NCBI GenBank assembly: GCA_029948255.1
Contig: JALIZF010001816.1
Location: 434,001-498,000, forward strand
Reading direction: 5' to 3'
DNA length: 64,000 nt
Source of the DNA: Telmatactis stephensoni
Taxonomy: Eukaryota > Cnidaria > Anthozoa > Actiniaria > Isophelliidae
The translations under genes were made by a program, and so were the position numbers. The notes under the pieces are model-generated. The model was not told the DNA's origin, did not search any database, and was given only the letters and a program-made list of their open reading frames with translations. The stretch's first letter is position 1, and each line of letters starts with the position of its first letter. Of this stretch, positions 26,489-38,349 are shown piece by piece.

Positions 26489-26925
26489 TACGATAATAAT
26501 ATACATGAAAAAAATTCTCGATGCTGATTGGCTGAGAGCAGTGCAGTTCAAATGTAATACCAGTGCAAAAATCTGTAATACCAGTGCAAAAATCTGTAAT
26601 ACCAGTGCAAATTACATTTGAATTTACAGGTCCAAAAATGCGCTTAAAATTATTTTTTCCTTATTCTGCTATTGTAAACATTAACAAGCATGACATGTAC
26701 GAAGTTTTTCACTCATTAAAGAACACGTATGTCTAAAAAAATGGCAAAAACTTTGAGGATCTGGTTGTCAGTTAAATAAAAATTTTGATGACTTGCGCGC
26801 GCTACTGACGCCATCACATCTCAACGAGCGCGCGCTCAAAGTTTTCTTCTTGAGATTTTATCAGTTTTTCTAAAAACATCACCGTTTATTTTCTCGAATT
26901 TTTTCATGCATATTATTACTAAGTA
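26489..26925. mobile_element. Non-autonomous DNA element with a 20-21 bp internal repeat
   Basis: Inverted ends ATAATATACATGAAAAAAAT and ATTTTTTCATGCATATTAT bound the element. Inside, a unit of TAATACCAGTGCAAAAATC plus TG is repeated three times at 26555-26615. Confidence 0.6.
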
Positions 26926-27085
26926 ATCACACGGTTTCTCGTTCAATTTGGGATAATTCACACTCGTGTGTTTTTCAAAGAGCTGAAATTGCAGCTCGAC
27001 CTACGGTCTCGTGCAATTTCAACTCTTTGAAAAACACACTCGTGCAAATTAATTCCAAATTGAACTCGAAACCGTATGATTACCT
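26926..27085. mobile_element. Palindromic MITE
   Basis: AATCACACGGTTTCTCGTTC at the left mirrors GAACTCGAAACCGTATGATT at the right. Inner GAGCTGAAATTGCA/TGCAATTTCAACTC arms mirror as well. Confidence 0.8.
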
Positions 27086-27606
27086 ATACTTATTACGGAA
27101 AAATATCAGGCCAAGGTCTTGACAGTGCGGACCTAGCCCGTAGGGCTTTAAGAAAGTACATTTAAGTCTCAGCTGAATTTGTATGGTTTACTTACACGCG
27201 CGTAGAAACAGCAAACTCATAACAAGCTTGTATGAATTATCCAGTTTTAAAATTGTTTAAAGTACTTAACTTTACTGACGCTTTAAGTCTTCAAACGTGC
27301 CTCAAGATTGTTCTTGAAATGGGAAATCAGTTTTGATGATCATCCAGCAAAAGAAAAAAAGCATAAAACCGTAAAATCCATAAACAGTCATTGTCGTAAC
27401 TTCTTGACTTTGCAAAGAACCCTTTATGCACTTAGAAATGTTCATGGAAATTTATTCTTTTATTTATTCTTTCCTCTGTTTATTTATGAAATCATTCATA
27501 CTGGACTTTGATTGGTTCTCCTATTTCCCTAAAGGTTTGGAATAGTCCTATTAGCATCACAATGAAACTTCGCCGAATAGACTACCCGGATTAGTCAATA
27601 AAAACA
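27086..27606. other. Intergenic, no gene seen
   Basis: AT-rich DNA; a 67-codon frame at 27308-27511 has no supporting feature. Confidence 0.4.
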
Positions 27607-27610
27607 TTAA

Positions 27611-28446
27611 GGTAGTTCGGGACCCTTGCTACTGCGCATCTCGCGCGCGCATTCGAGCGCGCGCACTTTTATTAAAGAACATTCGCTTGTCCGTGGGAAG
27701 TCTGGGCACTAGCGAGTCAGTGATTGAAAACCGAAGAAATTCGTTTTTTGGTAAAGAAAATAGTATTTTATCGACCGGATTCTGCAAGCAAATTTATCAA
27801 AACATGTTGTGCACCGTGTAAAGTAGGAGAAAAAGCTCAAACTATAAAATTCAGGGATCTATTATGAGTCGAAAAGGAGCAGAGAACAACGCTAAAATGG
27901 CTGATTTTTTGTGTTCGTTTTCGAGGATTTTTACCCTTTGTTCTTCTCTAACTCTTTAAACAATTCGGTGACCCCCTGATTTTATGAATGATTTCTGCTC
28001 ACAATTTTATAAACTTTTCGTATAAAGAAAAAAAAGAATACTTCTGTCGTTTCGATTTTGAGTAAATTTATCATTTTTCTGTCTGATCCTCCAAAAACGT
28101 GTATTCTAGAAGGCCATTTTTCGCATATTATTGTTGATCTTTCGCTTCTTTGCAAATTGTTCGGCAACAACTTAGTTCCAAGTGTTTTTCTGCATCCCAG
28201 GCTATCATTTTGTTTGCTTTTAAATACATTTGGTTGTTCCAAAATTCTTATAATTTGACCGGATATCGCGAGGCCATTTTTCGTAAAAAGATCCCCAAAC
28301 ACCCCACATCTCCCCCCTCATATCTCAAGAGTGACCTCGGTGACCCCCCATTTTTATTTTACATTTTATTTCCTCCTATGCCTCTCTTTCTTTGTAGGAA
28401 TTTTGAAGGCAAGTTTATCGTAAAAATTCATGAATCCCGAACTACC
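27611..28446. mobile_element. 836-bp element flanked by TTAA
   Basis: Inverted ends GGTAGTTCGGGA and TCCCGAACTACC are each directly flanked by TTAA (27607-27610 and 28447-28450). A TTAA duplication suggests a piggyBac-like, non-autonomous element. Frames inside it are short and unsupported. Confidence 0.7.
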
Positions 28447-28450
28447 TTAA

Positions 28451-28800
28451 GTGTCTAGGTAGCGCAGCGGTCTAAGGTGATATCTAAAGGTATGGATTAG
28501 GGTCCGGATATCGTCTCCCTCCCTGGCCTTCGGGCTAAGTCTACTGTTATATGTAGCACCGGGATAGCGTGGATGGGGCCGAAATCTTCATCCGTAACGT
28601 AAGTCGATTCGATGTCTCAGCTTCTGTGAATGTCTCGGGAGAATCGTCCCAAATTTTATTTTTAGCTTTTTCCTATTTTTTCAATTATCTAGTTATTCTT
28701 TCCCCATTTCCGGGGGGTCCGATGTAAGGGTTATAGGTTCGAGCCCTGTGTAGGTCGGAATATTTTTCTTTTTTACCCCTTTTTCCCTTCCTTTTTACTC
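28451..28800 (+). mobile_element. tRNA-like SINE-type repeat
   Basis: A box-like GTAGCGCAGCGGTCTAAG near 28458 and a B box-like GGTTCGAGCCC at 28737 are present, but they are about 280 bp apart, so this may be two pieces. The segment starts exactly at the TTAA of the previous element. Confidence 0.45.
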
Positions 28801-29249
28801 TCTTTTTTTTCGGTTTCTTAATACTTAAATTTTAGCATTTTCTGAATTTTTAATTTTTGCAATCTGTTCTAATATAAATATTAAATTGAATCATTATTAA
28901 TTTATTCAAATTTTGTTCTATTTATTTCTTGAATATGTTACCGATTTTTACTTGACTGGTTTGTATGGTAAACGTGTTTAATTTCGTGAGAGATTTTAAT
29001 AGTCTTCTTTGTTCCTAACTTTAATAGCAATCCGTCCTCATATTCCTGCTAATTAATATAGTGCCCTGTCAATTTAAATTAATCCCTCTTGAGTAAATTA
29101 AAGGTACATTTTGTCTTCTTCTTATCGAGCCTCACTTTGTTCTATGAGCGAACGAACGAATGACTGAAAGGATGAATCAACGAATGAATGACTAAATCAG
29201 TGAACAAACCACACCAAGCAAGGCTTGGATTGAAATGCCGAAAGCAAAA
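28801..29249. other. AT-rich intergenic DNA, no gene seen
   Basis: T-rich at the left and a short GAAC/GAAT simple repeat near 29150-29190. Confidence 0.4.
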
Positions 29250-29480
29250 GGTCCTGTGCGCGCGCACGTCAAAAATCAAACTCTATTGTTTGAGAGCCTT
29301 GCGCGTGCGATGGCGAAGTTACTAAAAATAGCCTTAGCCGCCACGAATCTCGCTCAGACATCAATACTGAGTTTCGCTCTCTTAGTATTATGATCTCTTT
29401 ACTTTACCCACCCCTCCCTTAATATTGGATTGAGTTTCACTTCAGTGCTCATGTCACTCACTCATGACTATGCTACATAT
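29250..29480 (-). repeat. Dispersed repeat E, copy 2
   Basis: Inverted relative to 26095-26336 over its left part; the right part (GGATTGAGTTTCACTTCAGT) matches 45930-45965 in inverted orientation. Confidence 0.75.
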
Positions 29481-29862
29481 ACGGTAGACACTTGAATTGA
29501 CTTCCTTGATGCTTCCTATAACCTAATCTGCTTCGCTGATGTATAAGGCCACTTAAAGTGATTAAGATATTCTTTTTAGTTGCCCAAGAACTCTGTGACA
29601 GTCTGTTCAGGAGTATTGTATTGTGGCTTCGTGCCGGTTCACCCATTTCAAAAAACGTTGAGGGTCGGATATTGAACCTGAACGATCGAGTAACTACCTA
29701 TACAAGTTTTTGATATATACAAAGCTAAATGATATTGTTTGTTTAGACTTTGGAATATTAGTAATGAATTGAGATAATCTAGTATAAAGGACAAACTGTT
29801 TATCCTGAAGTCGATTTACACAGGAAACCCACCCCTCAGACTTTTCCAATTCTTATCTATGG
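29481..29862. other. Old repeat DNA, no gene seen
   Basis: Parts (AAACGTTGA, AAATGATATTGTTTGTT, GGAATATTAGT) recur in the same order at 44840-44980 with many changes, suggesting an old longer repeat. Confidence 0.4.
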
Positions 29863-30079
29863 CATCCTCGTTCCCAGGCCCTTCTTAGCTTTCCAACGGA
29901 AAAATCGAAGGCCCTGGTAATATGAAAATCAAGCTCAAATGTGATTGGTTTATAGAATGTAACCGGAAGTAAGAAACTTTAGAGCATGCACACTTTTGAT
30001 GACCCAGAATCTGGGACATCCGGTTTTCATATTACCAGGGCCTTCGATTTTTTTGGAGAAGGGCCTGGGAACGAGGATG
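29863..30079 (+). mobile_element. 217-bp MITE with 9-bp target duplication, copy 2
   Basis: Near-identical to 4952-5168 and in the same orientation. The 9-bp direct repeat TATCTATGG flanks it at 29854-29862 and 30080-30088. Confidence 0.93.
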
Positions 30080-30088
30080 TATCTATGG

Positions 30089-31559
30089 TTACCCTGTCGC
30101 CCTGTAAATAACAGGAATAAACACAGGAAACCCATGCTTTTTTAAAAATGGCAACATTTATGAGACCCTTCAAGCCACTCCATCTGTTCCAATGGTTCCA
30201 ATGGACAAATCCGTGAACAACACAGAAAAATTTTTTTTTTCAATAAAGACACTAAGTCCTTCAATGCCCACATGCACAGGAAACCCAAAACTTAGGTGAT
30301 AACAATAATCAGTAAATTAACATCAGGAAACCCAAACTCTATATTTCTTACGACTAGACTCCAATGGAAATATGTATTTTCCATCGGAATCTAGTTGAGT
30401 GTATTGGACAACCCTCATTACAGAAGTGAAATAATTTGGAGCCACGTCCAGAAATCAATTACTTACTTATTGATATTTTTGGAATTATTTATCTCAGAAA
30501 CAAACGAGGTGTAATGCAAAAGGGTGTAATTAAGAATAGTGATAAGGAAGAGCATGCTGAGTAATTTTTTATTGACAGCCACGCCCCCTAAATGCTACTT
30601 GGAGAACTATAGCTATGGAATACATTATACATGAAATTGATACAAAAGGTTTTTTCCTCTCGTGGTGTCAATGTGAAATCTAGTCTTGGACTTGCATTAA
30701 TCATAATATAAAAATTAGGTACTACCTAATAGCGGAGCTCCCATTTCAACTCTAATATTTTTTTTTATGTTCTTGATTCAAATGAATTGGGCTTCCTGTG
30801 TTAATTGGGCTTGAAAAAGTTGGAATGAAGATTATGAAAGTGAAAATTAAGGCATTTGCTTTGATTTGTATATACTCTCACCCTTTGGTCTCCTGTGAGT
30901 TGTATGGGCTTGTAAGCTTGTAAGTGACCTTTATTATAGTATATTTTAATATTCAGATACACTGTCAGATTTCATAATTGACTGTGTAGTGGTTCATAAT
31001 TGTCAGGTATAGAAAGCAAAAATCTCCAAAACCTTATTTCATTGATACAAATCATTAAACCTTTTCAACATCCTGGATATTTCAGAACTACATATCTTGA
31101 GTTGTTTGTTTTCACTATATTTTTACATCTTGTAAATTTTTTGTGTGGTTTAGTTGTTGTTTTGTTTTCTAATGACATACTAGGTGAATACTTGTCTCTT
31201 CCAGATTACACCGATAATACAATTTAAAGTGATGATAAAAATAGCTACTTGACACGACAAGAAAACAAGGAATTACTGAAGTATTTTTAATTTGCATTTA
31301 CTAGTGAAGTCTCATATGGGCTCAAGGAGCAACAACAGTCTAGTTCAGTTGTATAAATTCCTTCCTTTTTCATGTCATTAGTCAATCAGTTTCATTAAAT
31401 TCCAGACCGCCCCAAACTTGAACTGTATATACACATTATTCAGGTTGAAATGAGTTCAAAATCAAATTTTTATAAATTTTATTATTAAAAGTCGTGCAAA
31501 AAGTTCACTGTAAAACAAAATGTCATTGTACATTTTACTTGAGTGTTTGTCTAAACTTG
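30089..31559. other. Intergenic, no gene seen
   Basis: No supported ORF. The string CACAGGAAACCCA and variants recur here (30122, 30275, 30321). A 75-codon frame at 31000-31227 starts with a non-ATG codon and has no family features. Confidence 0.4.
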
Positions 31560-32140
31560 GCCACAGTTCTACGTGCAAAAACGTTTATGTTTTCACAGTC
31601 ATCAATCCCAAATAAAAGATAAATGATCAAATATAGGTACAACGGACGTTTTGACATCAGAGTTTTTCTCTCAGGGTCTTTTAATACCTTGAAGTGCTTT
31701 CCTTGTTGTCTTTCGAAGCGTAGTGCTCAGTCCTTGCTTCACACTCGATGCAGACGATTCTTAATTTTCAACTTTGGCTAGATTTTTAAGCAGCTTTACT
31801 GAAGGCATCTTCACGAAACGAAGAATACACAATCCTCAATGACTCATTCATCACGAGAAGTGTTTTGAAGCTACGAAATTCAAAACCAACTAAAAAAGTC
31901 GTCCAGCTTTGTAAATGTTCTCCGTTGTGTCCTTCGTCTTTCGAGCAGTTTTTGAAACGACACCGGGCCCGAAAAAATTCAAACGTACGGTATTTTTTGC
32001 TTTAACTCGTCAAGATTAGCACAGATTAATGATCATGAAAATTGCTAAATTTTTACGAGGTTTTCAGAATGATATTTTCAAGTTTTGTAAGTTAAAACTG
32101 CAAGGAAACTTGTAAATTTTCAGTTTTCAAAGTGTCAGCG
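31560..32140 (+). repeat. Dispersed repeat F, copy 1
   Basis: Diverged homologue of 38350-38870: shared blocks include GAAGGCATCTTCACGAAACG-like, AGCAGTTTTTGAAACGACAC and TTTTACGAGGTTTTCAGAA. Coding potential is not visible. Confidence 0.7.
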
Positions 32141-32194
32141 CGCGTCAAGTTGGCGCCAAAAATCAATCAGCCAATCAGCATCGCGATGTACACG

Positions 32195-32275
32195 GACGTA
32201 TGTATGTATGTACGTATGTATGTATGTACGTACAACGTATGTATGTATGTATGTATGTACGGACGGACGGACGTA
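32195..32275 (+). repeat. Microsatellite (GTAT)n
   Basis: GTAT and GTAC tetranucleotides followed by GGAC units. Confidence 0.9.
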
Positions 32276-32886
32276 CAGCCGTTGGGCTCCCTGTGTGTCC
32301 ATGAAAAATCAACTCGATGGGTTACCATTTTTTCTTAGGTATGGTGCTCCGCTCCGGGAGCTCCGCTATGACTAAAAAGGTCCGACAGAAATGACCTTCA
32401 TTGACGTCACGTCAGGCTTTGTTTGAACCACCAACCAATCATATTTGTAGGGAGGTCAACTTATCCCGACAACAGTATGCATTCCAGACAACGCCTTCAG
32501 TACACAGTCAAACACAAACTAAACAGAAAGCATTTGGTATAAGAAGGCGTCGTTCTATAAAGAGTTTCTGAATTGTTGCCATTTTATTCTTCAAAAAAGG
32601 TAAGATAAGGATTGAATCGGTTTTTGACTAGAACCTTACAAAGACACGGAAATTGCTTCATATTCTTGTGCGTGATCTTACAATTTCCTCTACGAATCGT
32701 CATCGAATCCAAAACGGTTCTTCAAATAAGATTCTTGTTCTCCGTTCTTTTCTACAGACATCAGTAAGTATGTAAGTAAGTAGTGCATTCAAGTAGTACA
32801 TCTGAAGATTCAATATTTTGCTCAAGAAAAATGAGTCTTATCGACCTAAGAATAGGCTATAAAAGTTCGTCGATGCGCAGTTCTCT
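32276..32886. other. Intergenic, no gene seen
   Basis: A donor-like GGTAAGAT follows 32598, but no reading frame supports an exon. Confidence 0.35.
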
Positions 32887-34910
32887 GTAGGATTGCCAGT
32901 CGTTTCGCCCGCTGGTCGTTTCGCCCTGGATGTTTCGCCCGCATTCCAAAGTCGTTTCGCCCGTCATATTAGTCGATTCGCCTGCATTCGATTATCATCG
33001 ATTATCGATTATCGATTATCGATTATCCAGCAACTTAAGTATTTCAATTTGAAGTCTTTCTAAGAAATATGAAGACTAAATTCAGTGAGTAAGAAGTTGA
33101 CTCGCTTTGCCAAACCGTTAAATTAAGTCCGTCATGAAGTATTTGTATTTCACGTTTTTCGCCTTTTTTTCATCAAATATTTTTGCTTTATTATCAAGAA
33201 TATAGAAACCAATTTTAGCCGTTACCAACGGTTTAGCATAAGTCAACCTCTTTCACTAGGTAATATCGGCCCACTTCGCTATCCGTCGTCGCCATTTTTA
33301 AGCTGCCGAATGCTAGCGCAGGGACTGGGTACAAGAAACGTGCAAAACACTTCAACTTCACTGCAAAATCTTTATTTAGAGTCGTATTTACAAAATGAAA
33401 ACTTTTAGGTTGATACTATTTACAATCGTTTTCATGAAAATCTTATCTGAATTTCAATGGCCACGAAATTTTGTTTTCGAAAGGAGAGGCGAGGTGCAAA
33501 CTTTATTTAACAATGACTGCTCGTTAAATTTCCGAGGTGCAAACTTTGCTGAACAATAAATGCACATTGTAAACTGGCGAGCTAGCGACGGATTCAAGGG
33601 GGGGGGGACTGGGGGGGGACTGGGGGGTTTTGGGTTACCCTTTTCAGTTGGGCCCTACTTATTTTTTTCCGTTTCTCTCTCTCTCTCACTCACTCTCTAT
33701 ACTTTGTCTAAACATGTAGAACAATATACTTTCCCAAAGCTTTACTTTCTAAATGTTTGTTGTTGTTGGTTTTATCGTTATTGTTAATCAAATTGATCCT
33801 CACCGTGTTTTGGAAACTGGTGTCCCCCTTTTAAAAGGTCTAGAAACGCGGTCCCAGGAACGTCTTTTTAAAAAAAGGACCAACTTCAGACGCCCATGCT
33901 TCTGCGGCACTTTATTAATCGAAATTAATTAAAAATTTGAAGTTGTGCTAACTTTGGTAAGCTCTTTTCATAAACTGATTATTTTTGTTGTCTTTTGTCT
34001 TAGATTAAAATCTAAAATGTCAGGGCGATGTCACGCCAATTAAGTGTGCAAAATTCCCACTGAACCCCGGATTGAACTAATGTTGAGTGGGCTGCAGAGT
34101 GTATTTAGCTGAACATTATCTCTCAATTAATATTTTTTCTCCTGAGAGGTGGTTTTAGAAATAATTTACAACTCATATTGCAAACCAAGTCGATTCTTTC
34201 GCGTTCGATATGCAGACAAGATTATATTTTTAACACACAATAACAAACTGTCTAGAGAGCGTTACTCGCGAAACACTGAGACGATTGTCAGTTCCGAGAC
34301 TTCGTGACCATTCATCAGCATATTTCGAGATTCCGAGACCATTGATTTTACCCCCAAAACGAGATTCCGAGACGCACATTTCAGATGCCGAGATTCCGAG
34401 ACTCGGGGTGAATTTTGCGAGATTTTCTGTTTTTACAGGGACCATTCGCCACCCCTAGTTGTTTTGATTGACGATGGGACTCACTTTATGCCGGGCAGTC
34501 AAAACAAACTCAGTATTTTTTTAGTGCTAAACCTTACCCATACCCTAATCCTAAACCTAACCAGTGCTAAGCAAGAAACGTAACGTATCTTAGAGTGATT
34601 ATTTCGATTTTTACTTTAGAAACCGGACGGCAGCCCGGCATATAGACACTTCGTTGTCAGTAATTGTTAACACGTTAACAAGGTATATAAAGACAGACAT
34701 TGCCGATCTTCATGAAATAAACCCTGGCAAACTCAACTATCCAAAAATATGACCTTTTATCTTAAAAGGTGTCTTATTTATGAGATATGGGTGAACCGAT
34801 AATCGAATGCAGGCGAATAGACTATTATGACGGGCGAAACGACTTTGGAATGCGGGCGAAACATCCAGGGCGAAACAACCAGCGGGCGAAACGACTGGCT
34901 ACCCTCTGGA
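32887..34910. mobile_element. 2-kb element with 110-bp inverted ends made of GTCGTTTCGCCC units
   Basis: 32893-33003 and 34793-34905 are inverted copies at about 95 percent identity. Each end holds four copies of a GTCGTTTCGCCCG-like unit at irregular spacing. The interior has no transposase that I can recognise, so it is probably non-autonomous. A GAGATTCCGAGAC repeat (34255-34430) lies inside it. Confidence 0.8.
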
Positions 34911-36346
34911 TTGTATATATATATAATTGTTTATCCCATGTCTGCACTGGTAGACTTTGGGCGATCATTGACATGATCTTATCTATATGGTTCCATTTAG
35001 TGCTAATTTGTAGAATTTGTCGGCCGTGATTTTCTGTTCTTTCAGTACTTTCTGTTCAAGAGTTTCATAGGGTCTTCCTATTTTTTTGATTTTTGTTATC
35101 ATTGAAGAGCAATTGTTTAGATGTATTCAGGTTCGATCGTCTGGCAACATGAGCCAAGTATTTTACTTGTAGCTTTGCAGTATAGTCTGTTATTGAAGTG
35201 GTCTTAGATATGCAGGAGGTCACTATTTGTATCAGAACGATATCGAAATTCAGTATCTTGGTCGTCGTCATCAGTCTTTTTTTGGTGTTTTGCATCTTTT
35301 CCGTCTTTTCTGATAAATCCATTCTTGATCATCCTTCGTAGCATTCCATAATAACAGCTATTGACTTTGTCTGATTGAGTGATGCTTAGATTCCATGTTT
35401 GTGCAGAATATGTGAGACGGCTTCTTACAAATGCATTCAAGAATAGCATACCAATTGATAGACCAATGTTGACTGAGTTCAGAAGTTTTGATTTTAATTC
35501 CTCGGGAATTTAGCTTCTGCTAGGTTGATGCGAAGAGTGATTTCTGTATTGCCTGTTGTTGGTTCATCATATCTAATGTCATTTCCCAAGTATCTGAAGG
35601 TCTCTACATTCATGATATCTGAATTGTTTAGATTGACTATAGAAGTTGGATAGTGGTCTGTAGTATCAAGATATTTATAATTAAATATCATAGATTTCGT
35701 CTTGGTTGCATTGATCTTTAAATCAAAACGATCCAGGGTTTTGTTAAGTAGGTTAAGTGCTTCTTGAAGAGTGTCTTTACGCAGAAGAAACAGTACTAGA
35801 TCATCAGCGTATCCAACCCAATTGTTGGTATTTATTCCCATATATGTCTTTTGGCCTCTTGATTCTCTGACAGTGGCAGTTGATCTCACTCTGTATTTAA
35901 AGTCCACAAACTTCAGGTTTTCCTTCTCACATTCTTCGATGTAGATTCGCATCACAAAGTCCATCATCAGGTTAAATAGAAAGGGGCTTTCTGGGCCACC
36001 TTGCCTAACTCCAGAACTGGTTGTAAACTTGTCATCAGGTGTTTCTGATAGAGCAGTTGTTGTGTGTTTATATATAGCTTCAACAGGAGGGAGGAGGTGA
36101 CTCCAATGGTTTTATTAGGCGCGCGCTGGTACAGTGATGTCTGCGATGTGACGTCACGGATGGCGTACATAGCAACCAAAATTGAGTTTTCAAAATGCTC
36201 CGAAAAACAGATTCCAAAATGTACTTGAAAATGTAATTTTTAGAAATTCCTTAAGACATTTACCTTCACTTTTGCAATATTGCTATTGCTTTACTTTCAA
36301 TCTTTATCAGTCTTGTCTTTGACACCAATCTGACTAGAAAAACGGC

Positions 36347-36685
36347 TCAAAACAAAGGAAAGTTGAAGTGCTTGTCTTGTTCAGTAACCATGCACCATTT
36401 TTCGTCCTTCGAGGAGAAGGACGCGCGAGGAAAAAAAAATTTTTTTCGGGGTTTTAGAGCATTTTGAATCCCAAAAAAAGTTCCACGTACTCGTAAGTAA
36501 TAGGCCTTTTGCCTAAACTGTGCTATTAGCTTCCATTTTCTATAGTTTTCCTTAACAATCCCTTTGTGTCTCCTAACATATCGTATCAGATTTGTATTTT
36601 GGTTTTCCTGAACGACACAGCTCAGTAAATACAAAACATATAGACCTAGAAGCACCAATATGAATTGCTTTGAACTTCTTTTCAC
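36347..36685 (-). CDS. Hypothetical 112-codon ORF with N-terminal hydrophobic segment
   Basis: The frame begins with an ATG, has a hydrophobic stretch (FILVLLGLYVLYLLSCVV, about 8-25) that could be a signal or membrane segment, then a basic region. It lies inside the hAT-like element and resembles no family that I know. It could be chance or a captured exon. Confidence 0.2.
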   Translation of the reverse strand: MKRSSKQFILVLLGLYVLYLLSCVVQENQNTNLIRYVRRHKGIVKENYRKWKLIAQFRQKAYYLRVRGTFFGIQNALKPRKKFFFPRASFSSKDEKWCMVTEQDKHFNFPLF

Positions 36686-37617
36686 TCTCTATCAGTGGAT
36701 GATGTCAGTTAAAAACATTTTCGATAAATCTCAATCAAAGACATTGGGCTTCCTGTGGTAATAATAATAGCTTACAAAAATATTCCATTTTGTAAAAGCA
36801 TTTTAAAAAGATGAAATGAAGGTTGTGGATAAAACTTTAATTTAATAATTTGTTTGAAGGTTTGTGTATATTTTAAAATACTTTTAATAATCTCCTGTCA
36901 GTCTTGCTATTGAACATAACATTTTGATTGTTTAGTCTTCATAATTATGGTTTTGTATGTTTTCATGTGGAATACAGTATAGACAGTACTGAATGTCCCT
37001 TATACTAATATGCAAGTATTGTCTTGGTTTATTAGTTTGAGTGCAAAACAACAGTTCTCTAGCTCTTAAATGTTAATTGATGCAAATTGAAGATAGATAT
37101 AGAAAATCAATTATTTGGCATACAACTCATACAAAATAGAGAGAACCTGACACAAGGAATAGTACAACATTTCCAATTTAGATTGAAGATCAGATTTCTG
37201 TATAACAACTCTACTTTACAGGCAAGACTAAGCTTAACACATTTTTGCTGTCAATTTCTTTATTGACAATATTATAGACCTAAACTTGAGCTGTAATTAC
37301 ACAGAGAGAATGAAATATATTTTCAATGAAAAGGGAAGTTAACTTTAAAACTTCAAAGTTTCTTAGTAGCACCAGAGACAAAATAACTTTCAAACATACG
37401 ATAAATGATTTTAATCTTGACATGGTTCGGCATCCTTATGCCATCATCAGAAGAATGAATACAAAGTTCGTTATAAATGCTATATAAACTAATGGTTACA
37501 ATTGAGTTGACAGGTAATATAATACAATAATGAAGTTTTTAGATAAGCTAATAACTAATCAAATAACAGAAAAGAAAGGAAGTGGTATATAAGATAAACT
37601 AAATCTAGACATAAAGT

Positions 37618-37869
37618 TTATGGTTTAAAGAAGGTTTTCATGTGTTTAACCTGGACGTTAAGTTCAGGTTTTAACGTTTCAATAAAGAAAGCTTCTTTTA
37701 ATTTAAGATAGATAAGAGATTGAGCAGTGTCTAGAATTTTAAAACAAGCAAGAGAGTATTTATCACGGCACTTTTTTACGGATAAAAACTCGCATATCTT
37801 TAAACATCTCAAACAATCTAAAAAGTGCCGTGATAAATACTCTCTTGCTTGTTTTAAAATTCTAGACAC
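37618..37869 (-). pseudogene. Penelope-like element coding end (left arm)
   Basis: The C-terminal part, IKEA/LKEAFFIETLKPELNVQVK-like, resembles the end of the GIY-YIG endonuclease region of Penelope-like elements (EAxxIxxxxPxLNxQ pattern). Only the last part is present and the frame continues through the spacer by chance. Confidence 0.6.
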
Positions 37870-37978
37870 TGCTCAATCTCTTATCTATCTTAAATTAAAA
37901 GAAGCTTTCTTTATTGAAACGTTAAAACCTGAACTTAACGTCCAGGTTAAACACATGAAAACCTTCTTTAAACCATAA
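37727..37978 (+). pseudogene. Penelope-like element coding end (right arm)
   Basis: Mirror copy of the left-arm fragment with the same FFIETLKPELNVQ signature. It is followed by an untranslated tail with a CTGATGA...GAAAC string at 38146-38172. Confidence 0.6.
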
Positions 37979-38145
37979 ACTTTATGTCTAGATTTAGTTT
38001 ATCTTATATACCACTTCCTTTCTTTTCTGTTATTTGATTAGTTATTAGCTTATCTAAAAACTTCATTATTGTATTATATTACCTGTCAACTCAATTGTAA
38101 CCATTAGTTTATATAGCATTTATAACGAACTTTGTATTCATTCTT

Positions 38146-38172
38146 CTGATGATGGCATAAGGATGCCGAAAC
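38146..38172 (+). ncRNA. Hammerhead-like string in the Penelope tail
   Basis: CTGATGA, then one extra T, a 5-bp stem GGCAT/ATGCC with loop AAGG, then GAAAC. Penelope-like elements are known to carry minimal hammerhead ribozymes. The extra T between core and stem departs from the canonical core, so activity is doubtful. Confidence 0.35.
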
Positions 38173-38349
38173 ATGTCAAGATTAAAATCATTTATCGTAT
38201 GTTTGAAAGTTATTTTAACTTTAAAACTGCCTAATTACTGTAATTAACTATCCGATTACACGTGTTAGAATCAGTTTTTCGAAGTTTTTGTACTAAACGT
38301 TTGAATATTGGGCAGTTTTACCACAGAAATATTTATTTTTCAACATTCA

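Larger units (their letters stand above)
37380..38216. repeat. Fold-back of two Penelope-like 3' ends (397-bp arms, 43-bp spacer)
   Basis: 37380-37776 and 37820-38216 are inverted copies with very few differences (one at 37425). The centre is at 37798. Each arm holds the same short coding end and the same untranslated tail, so two 3' ends face away from each other. Confidence 0.92.

Noticed and set aside
31000..31227. 75-codon hydrophobic ORF
   Set aside because: Non-ATG start, AT-rich composition, no recognisable domain.
34530..34562. Telomere-like CCTAA repeats
   Set aside because: Only a few degenerate units inside a transposon; not a telomeric tract.
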